From the NCBI GenBank assembly GCA_031180805.1, contig JAPSLL010000010.1:1-64000 (forward strand): 64,000 nt of DNA, given 5' to 3'. The translations under genes were made by a program, and so were the position numbers. The stretch is from Bacillus sp. (in: firmicutes). GTDB taxonomy: Bacteria; Bacillota; Bacilli; Bacillales; Bacillaceae. The notes under the pieces were generated by a model. It worked only from the letters and a program-made list of their open reading frames with translations. It ran no database searches and was not told where the DNA came from. Below are positions 59,548 through 64,000 of this stretch, piece by piece. Within the stretch, counting starts at the first letter, position 1; each line of letters starts with the position of its first letter.

Positions 59548-59593
59548 GAAAATAAAATCTGAATAAGATAAAATTAGTACCAAGTCATAATGA
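59548..59593 (+). promoter_or_regulatory. fabHF promoter with FapR operator
   Basis: -35 TTGAAA (59548-59553), 17-nt spacer, -10 TAAAAT (59571-59576). The FapR-box-like TTAGTACCAAGTCATAAT lies at 59576-59593 (consensus TTAGTACCTAGTCTTAAT), across the start point. FapR should repress and malonyl-CoA relieve it. Confidence 0.8.
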
Positions 59594-59669
59594 TTGGTAT
59601 AAAATAGACTCCTTTTTTTGGGGTTAAACTAGTCAATGAATCATACCTATTTGTAAAGGGGTTGTACAT

Positions 59670-60602
59670 ATGAACGCAGGCATCATTGGAATGGGACGAT
59701 TCGTTCCCGAAAAAATTGTAACTAATGCTGATTTAGAAAAAATAATGGATACGTCCGATGAATGGATACGTACAAGAACTGGAATTGAGGAAAGAAGAAT
59801 AGCGGATGATTCAACGAAAACCTCCGATATGGCATTTTATGCAGCTGAAGAAGCGATAAAAAATGCTGGAATATCTGCAGAGGATATTGATTTGATTCTT
59901 GTTTCTACTGTTACACCTGACCAACCTTTCCCAACAGTTGCTTGTATGCTACAGGAAAGATTAGGTGCTAAAAAGGCTGCGGCTATGGATTTAAGTGCAG
60001 CTTGTGCAGGCTTTATGTATGGAATGATAACGGCAAAGCAGTTTATTGAGTCCGGAGCTTATAAATATGTATTAATCGTAGGAGCAGAGAAGCTATCAGC
60101 GATAACTGATTGGAATGATCGGAATACTGCAGTTCTATTTGGAGATGGCGCCGGAGCTGCTATTATGGGGCCTGTAAGTGAAGGAAAAGGCATTTTGTCA
60201 TTCGAACTTGGTGCAGATGGAACAGGTGGAAAGCATTTATATCAAGATGAATACATCATCATGAATGGAAGAGAAGTTTTTAAGTTTGCTGTTCGACAAA
60301 TGGGTGAATCAAGTGAAAATGTTATTAAAAAAGCAGGATTAAATACTGAGGATGTTGACTTACTTATTCCACATCAAGCAAATATCCGAATAATGGAGGC
60401 TTCTAGAGAGCGTCTAAATCTACCGGTCGAAAAAATGTCTAAGACTGTTCATAAATATGGGAACACATCGGCAGCATCAATTCCAATTTCGTTAGTGGAG
60501 GAAATTGAAGCTGGTAAAGTAAAAGATGGGGACGTAATCGTAATGGTAGGATTTGGTGGCGGATTAACATGGGGTGCAATTGCCCTTCGATGGGGTCGTT
60601 AA
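59670..60602 (+). CDS. fabH: beta-ketoacyl-ACP synthase III
   Basis: 310 aa condensing enzyme that starts fatty-acid synthesis from acetyl- or branched acyl-CoA and malonyl-ACP. Catalytic triad: Cys112 in [10 protein letters not shown], His235 in PHQANIRI and Asn265 in YGNTSAAS. Length normal. Corresponds to fabHA, paired with fabF. The Shine-Dalgarno is AAAGGGGTTG. Located just before fabF. Confidence 0.96.
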   Translation: MNAGIIGMGRFVPEKIVTNADLEKIMDTSDEWIRTRTGIEERRIADDSTKTSDMAFYAAEEAIKNAGISAEDIDLILVSTVTPDQPFPTVACMLQERLGAKKAAAMDLSAACAGFMYGMITAKQFIESGAYKYVLIVGAEKLSAITDWNDRNTAVLFGDGAGAAIMGPVSEGKGILSFELGADGTGGKHLYQDEYIIMNGREVFKFAVRQMGESSENVIKKAGLNTEDVDLLIPHQANIRIMEASRERLNLPVEKMSKTVHKYGNTSAASIPISLVEEIEAGKVKDGDVIVMVGFGGGLTWGAIALRWGR

Positions 60603-60654
60603 AGTTAACAATAGATTTTTAATATAGATTAAAAAAATAAGTGAGGTGCTATCA

Positions 60655-61893
60655 ATGGAAAAGAAGCGAGTAGTCGTAACGGGATTAGGTGCTGTAACTC
60701 CAATCGGTAATGATGTTCAAACAAGTTGGGAAAATGCGATAAAAGGTGTTTCCGGGATTGGGCCAATTACACGTGTAAATGCTGAAAATTATCAAGCAAA
60801 GGTTGCAGCAGAATTAAAGGACTTTGATATTGAACAATTTATGGATAAAAAAGCTGCGAGAAAAATGGATCGATTCACACAATATGCTGTTGCAGCTTCA
60901 ATGATGGCTGTAAAGGATGCAAATTTGGAAATTACAGATGAAATCGCACCGCGTGTAGGTGTTTGGATTGGCTCTGGTATTGGTGGAATGGAAACCTTTG
61001 AGGAACAATACAAAATTTTATTAGAAAAGGGACCACGTCGTGTAAGTCCGTTCTTTGTCCCGATGCTAATTCCTGATATGGCAACTGGACAGGTATCAAT
61101 TGCCTTAGGGGCAAAAGGTTTTAATTCTTGTACGGTAACTGCTTGTGCAACTGGAACGAATTCAATCGGTGATGCATTTCGAGTTATCGAACGTGGAGAA
61201 GCAGATGTAATGGTTACAGGTGGCGCAGAGGCTCCACTTACCGAAATGTCATTTGCTGGATTTACTGCAAATAAAGCATTATCAACAAATACTGACCCAA
61301 ATACAGCTAGTCGACCTTTTGATAAAGACCGTGATGGATTTGTTATGGGTGAAGGGGCAGGAATCATTGTTCTCGAGGAATTAGAGCATGCATTAGCACG
61401 TGGCGCTAACATCTATGCTGAAATTGTCGGCTATGGTGCAACTGGTGATGCTTATCATATAACTGCACCTGCTCCAAATGGTGAAGGTGGTGCTCGCGCG
61501 ATGCGTTCAGCAATTGAAGGTAGCGGCTTGGATGTAACAGATATTGATTATATTAATGCGCATGGTACAAGTACACAATATAACGATAAATTTGAAACAC
61601 TTGCAATTAAAGAAGTGTTTGGTGACCATGCATATAAGCTTGCAATTAGCTCAACAAAATCAATGACAGGCCATCTACTTGGTGCCGCAGGTGGAGTTGA
61701 AGCAATTTTTAGTATTCTTACAATAAAAAATGGTGTTATTCCACCAACAATTAATTACACAACCCCAGATCCTGATTGTGATTTAGATTATGTACCAAAT
61801 GAAGCTAGAAAACAGGAAGTAAAGGCTGTTTTAAGTAATTCATTAGGGTTTGGCGGTCATAACGCTACGATTATATTTAAAAAATATGAATAA
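60655..61893 (+). CDS. fabF: beta-ketoacyl-ACP synthase II
   Basis: 412 aa elongating condensing enzyme. Cys164 in [12 protein letters not shown], His303 in [11 protein letters not shown] and His340 in [12 protein letters not shown] form the Cys-His-His triad. I start at ATG 60655 with GTGAGGTG 6 nt upstream; the track's GTG lies within that site. Co-transcribed with fabH, 50 nt apart. Confidence 0.96.
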   Translation: MEKKRVVVTGLGAVTPIGNDVQTSWENAIKGVSGIGPITRVNAENYQAKVAAELKDFDIEQFMDKKAARKMDRFTQYAVAASMMAVKDANLEITDEIAPRVGVWIGSGIGGMETFEEQYKILLEKGPRRVSPFFVPMLIPDMATGQVSIALGAKGFNSCTVTACATGTNSIGDAFRVIERGEADVMVTGGAEAPLTEMSFAGFTANKALSTNTDPNTASRPFDKDRDGFVMGEGAGIIVLEELEHALARGANIYAEIVGYGATGDAYHITAPAPNGEGGARAMRSAIEGSGLDVTDIDYINAHGTSTQYNDKFETLAIKEVFGDHAYKLAISSTKSMTGHLLGAAGGVEAIFSILTIKNGVIPPTINYTTPDPDCDLDYVPNEARKQEVKAVLSNSLGFGGHNATIIFKKYE

Positions 61894-61901
61894 ATGTTTT
61901 A

Positions 61902-61931
61902 GACCTGAGTAGTTTTGCTCAGGTTCTTTTT
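61902..61931 (+). terminator. terminator after fabF
   Basis: ACCTGAG/CTCAGGT stem around an 8-nt loop followed by TCTTTTTATT. Confidence 0.85.
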
Positions 61932-62112
61932 ATTAGGAGCTTTACCCATGTATGGGGAGTGTTTTGTTGCAAGACATAGGTTTATCCAGAGGTCTTGATA
62001 TCCTTCAAATTAACAACGGATTAAAATAGTTAATTCTTTTTTTAAGTCAGCTATGGCCATATGTATCCCTCTTTTATTATTAAACATATAGTGAGAGAGA
62101 GGGGGATGGACT

Positions 62113-62892
62113 ATGACGATTATGAATACTGTTAAATGGCTAAATGAACTTTCTAATCCTAAAGATGTTTATTCTTTATTAAAACCATATTTTCACGGAT
62201 TAAATGAAAGAGAAATCCAAAAACAGCTTCAAGCTTATGGGATGTATAAACATGGGGATTATTTGAAGAAGTGGATAAATCACGCAGAGGAAAATAACAT
62301 CTTATCATTTCTGAAACAAGAGGAAAAAATGCTAAAGGATAAATGGAATGGACCTAATATTCCAATTTTTATTTTTCCGTGTGATGAACATAATCGTAAA
62401 ATTGCTACTGAATACAATGGCCGTGCAGGAGTCGCCTTTAATAATAAATTATTTTTATTTCTCTCTTCAGAAATAAGCAAAAAGGACATAAAGCCGTTGT
62501 TAATTCATGAATATCATCATGTATGTAGGTTAGCTGCAATTGATAAAAACGAAAAAGACTTTACATTATTAGATACGATTATTTTAGAAGGCATGGCTGA
62601 AAATGCTGTACGTGAAGAGCTTGGAGAGGAAGCTACATCCTCCTGGTCTAAACGGTACAATGAGACACAGTGTTCTTCCTTCTATAAAAACATCATTAAG
62701 CCAAATCAGAATATATCTAGAGAAAATCCGAAATATACACAATTACTGTATGGAACTGGTTTTTATCCGAATATGGTTGGCTATAGTGTAGGGTTTTATT
62801 TAGTTAAAAACTACATGGATGTTACCGGAAAAAGCATAAAAGAAATATTCTCCTTACCAGCCTCTGTTTTAGTAGAAGAAAAATCAAAATGA
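62113..62892 (+). CDS. yjaZ: DUF2268 putative zinc protease YjaZ
   Basis: 259 aa, soluble. The HExxH-type site HEYHH (His132, Glu133, His136) is followed by a Glu-containing segment ILEGMAENAVREELGEE that could give the third ligand. C-terminal GYSVGFYLVKNYMDVTGKS is typical of DUF2268. The Shine-Dalgarno is GAGAGAGGGGG. In B. subtilis the app oligopeptide permease follows; here yjbA follows directly. Confidence 0.9.
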   Translation: MTIMNTVKWLNELSNPKDVYSLLKPYFHGLNEREIQKQLQAYGMYKHGDYLKKWINHAEENNILSFLKQEEKMLKDKWNGPNIPIFIFPCDEHNRKIATEYNGRAGVAFNNKLFLFLSSEISKKDIKPLLIHEYHHVCRLAAIDKNEKDFTLLDTIILEGMAENAVREELGEEATSSWSKRYNETQCSSFYKNIIKPNQNISRENPKYTQLLYGTGFYPNMVGYSVGFYLVKNYMDVTGKSIKEIFSLPASVLVEEKSK

Positions 62893-62992
62893 AAAGTAAA
62901 ACTGACTATGCATAATCTGCATTTGTTGGAATAATTTCTCTGTTTTTTGCCTATACTGTTTGACAAATGGTATTGAAGTGAGGGGTAAAAAA

Positions 62993-63748
62993 ATGTTATT
63001 TCTTCATGATGTTTGGGTAAATTGGTTTGAAGGTGAAGAGAACGGATACAACGTCTGTCATTTTCATGAGTGGAGAAAGGATGACAGTGTTGAGCTGCTC
63101 GATCAGGTTCCCCTATTAAAGGTTAATTCCCTTCTATTTGACTACATTGAAAATAATCTAGCGGAATTACCACCTGGTCTTTTAAAGGATGTTTTTCAAA
63201 AAGCGTATATTCGAAAAAACCATGAACGAATTCAACTAGATTATTGCTTTGTAATAACGGATGGGATCGGTATATTAGCAGTTGATACAATTGGTTATAC
63301 GATTCCAATTCGAAAAAGTAGGATTATTCCTCGACAAGAACAGTTAGTTTTTGAAATGATAAAGGATGTTGAAGAAGAATCCTATTCAGCAGAAGCTTTG
63401 AAAGAGGGATTAGCAGAAAAGGAATATCATATCCTCTCATTAGCTCCTGAACACGTTCGCGGCTTAACAAGAAAAGAAAGACAATTAAAACAGTTATTAT
63501 TTATGGCGCTTGACCAATTACAAAGTACAAAAAATGCAGCGGAAGTAAAATATTGGTATACAGAATGGAATCCTACAAAGTATCCTGAGATTCAGGAAAG
63601 TGAATTTGAAGAAGTATGGCAGAAGCTTTATGAAGAAACATTAGAGGGATGGTCTAATAAACATGTACATTTATGTGAACGCCTTATAAAAGGACAACCC
63701 TTTTTTGAAAAGCTATGGGATATGGAACATGAATCAAAAGTAAATTAA
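62993..63748 (+). CDS. yjbA: DUF3603 protein YjbA
   Basis: 251 aa, close to B. subtilis YjbA. N-terminus [19 protein letters not shown]. Two halves: a mixed alpha/beta first part with [20 protein letters not shown], then a charged helical part ([17 protein letters not shown]). I start at ATG 62993, with GTGAGGGG upstream. The function is unknown. Confidence 0.88.
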   Translation: MLFLHDVWVNWFEGEENGYNVCHFHEWRKDDSVELLDQVPLLKVNSLLFDYIENNLAELPPGLLKDVFQKAYIRKNHERIQLDYCFVITDGIGILAVDTIGYTIPIRKSRIIPRQEQLVFEMIKDVEEESYSAEALKEGLAEKEYHILSLAPEHVRGLTRKERQLKQLLFMALDQLQSTKNAAEVKYWYTEWNPTKYPEIQESEFEEVWQKLYEETLEGWSNKHVHLCERLIKGQPFFEKLWDMEHESKVN

Positions 63749-63765
63749 TCATTCGTTACATAATG

Positions 63766-63812
63766 AAAAAACGATGTGTACTTCTTTATCTGTACACATC
63801 GTTTTTTATAGA
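63766..63812. terminator. bidirectional terminator between yjbA and trpS
   Basis: Perfect 16-bp stem AAAAAACGATGTGTAC/GTACACATCGTTTTTT with a 10-nt loop and flanking A and T runs. Confidence 0.93.
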
Positions 63813-63876
63813 ACTTTGTATTTTTATCTTTCAGCATAAAACTTTAAAGAAAGCACTTTTTGATTGAAAGTCTTTC

Positions 63877-64000
<124 letters not shown>

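Noticed and set aside
60792..61412. 206-codon minus-strand frame within fabF
   Set aside because: Antisense to conserved FabF sequence; no ribosome binding site.

Overview
The window is a low-GC, densely coding stretch of a Bacillaceae chromosome from a spore-former related to Bacillus. Gene order is nearly that of two B. subtilis chromosome segments: addB-addA-sbcD-sbcC-gerP-yisI-yisK-yisL-yisN-asnO, and then yitJ-yitK-yitL, yitS to yitW, argCJBD-carAB-argF, yjzC, yjzD, yjaU, yjaV, med, comZ, fabH-fabF, yjaZ, yjbA and trpS. Spore genes (gerP operon, a Spo0E-family phosphatase, asnO) and competence genes (med, comZ) fit this. Genus and species cannot be fixed from the sequence alone.

Layout. 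1-10282: end of addB, addA, sbcD and sbcC (double-strand break processing). 10528-12976: gerPF to gerPA on the minus strand, preceded by yisI. 13150-19806: a TatD-family hydrolase, yisK, yisL, yisN, asnO and a MATE exporter. 20082-28095: an AraC-type regulator, a cytoplasmic cyclomaltodextrinase/neopullulanase, and a divergent maltodextrin import operon (mdxE, mdxF, mdxG) ending in a membrane-anchored GH13-like protein that has lost catalytic residues. 28147-34990 (minus): a short-chain dehydrogenase, then yitJ-metH behind a SAM riboswitch whose conserved halves are about 240 nt apart. 35356-45065: the yit block, interrupted by a BMP-family lipoprotein paired with a chemoreceptor. 45434-55030: arginine biosynthesis from glutamate, including an arginine-type carbamoyl-phosphate synthase, with ARG-box-like sites at two promoters. 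55146-63748: small proteins, med-comZ, FapR-controlled fabH-fabF, yjaZ and yjbA. 63877-64000: 3' end of trpS.

The genes act together as conventional modules. Most lie between clear hairpin terminators, and nearly every start has a purine-rich Shine-Dalgarno; overlaps of 4-8 nt mark translational coupling (addB/addA, sbcD/sbcC, gerPD/gerPE, yitJ/metH, argB/argD, carA/carB). I see no tRNA, rRNA, CRISPR array, prophage or transposase gene. The most unusual items are the expanded SAM riboswitch, the degenerate GH13 protein in the maltodextrin operon, the BMP lipoprotein-chemoreceptor pair, several very small genes, and a family of degenerate intergenic repeats.
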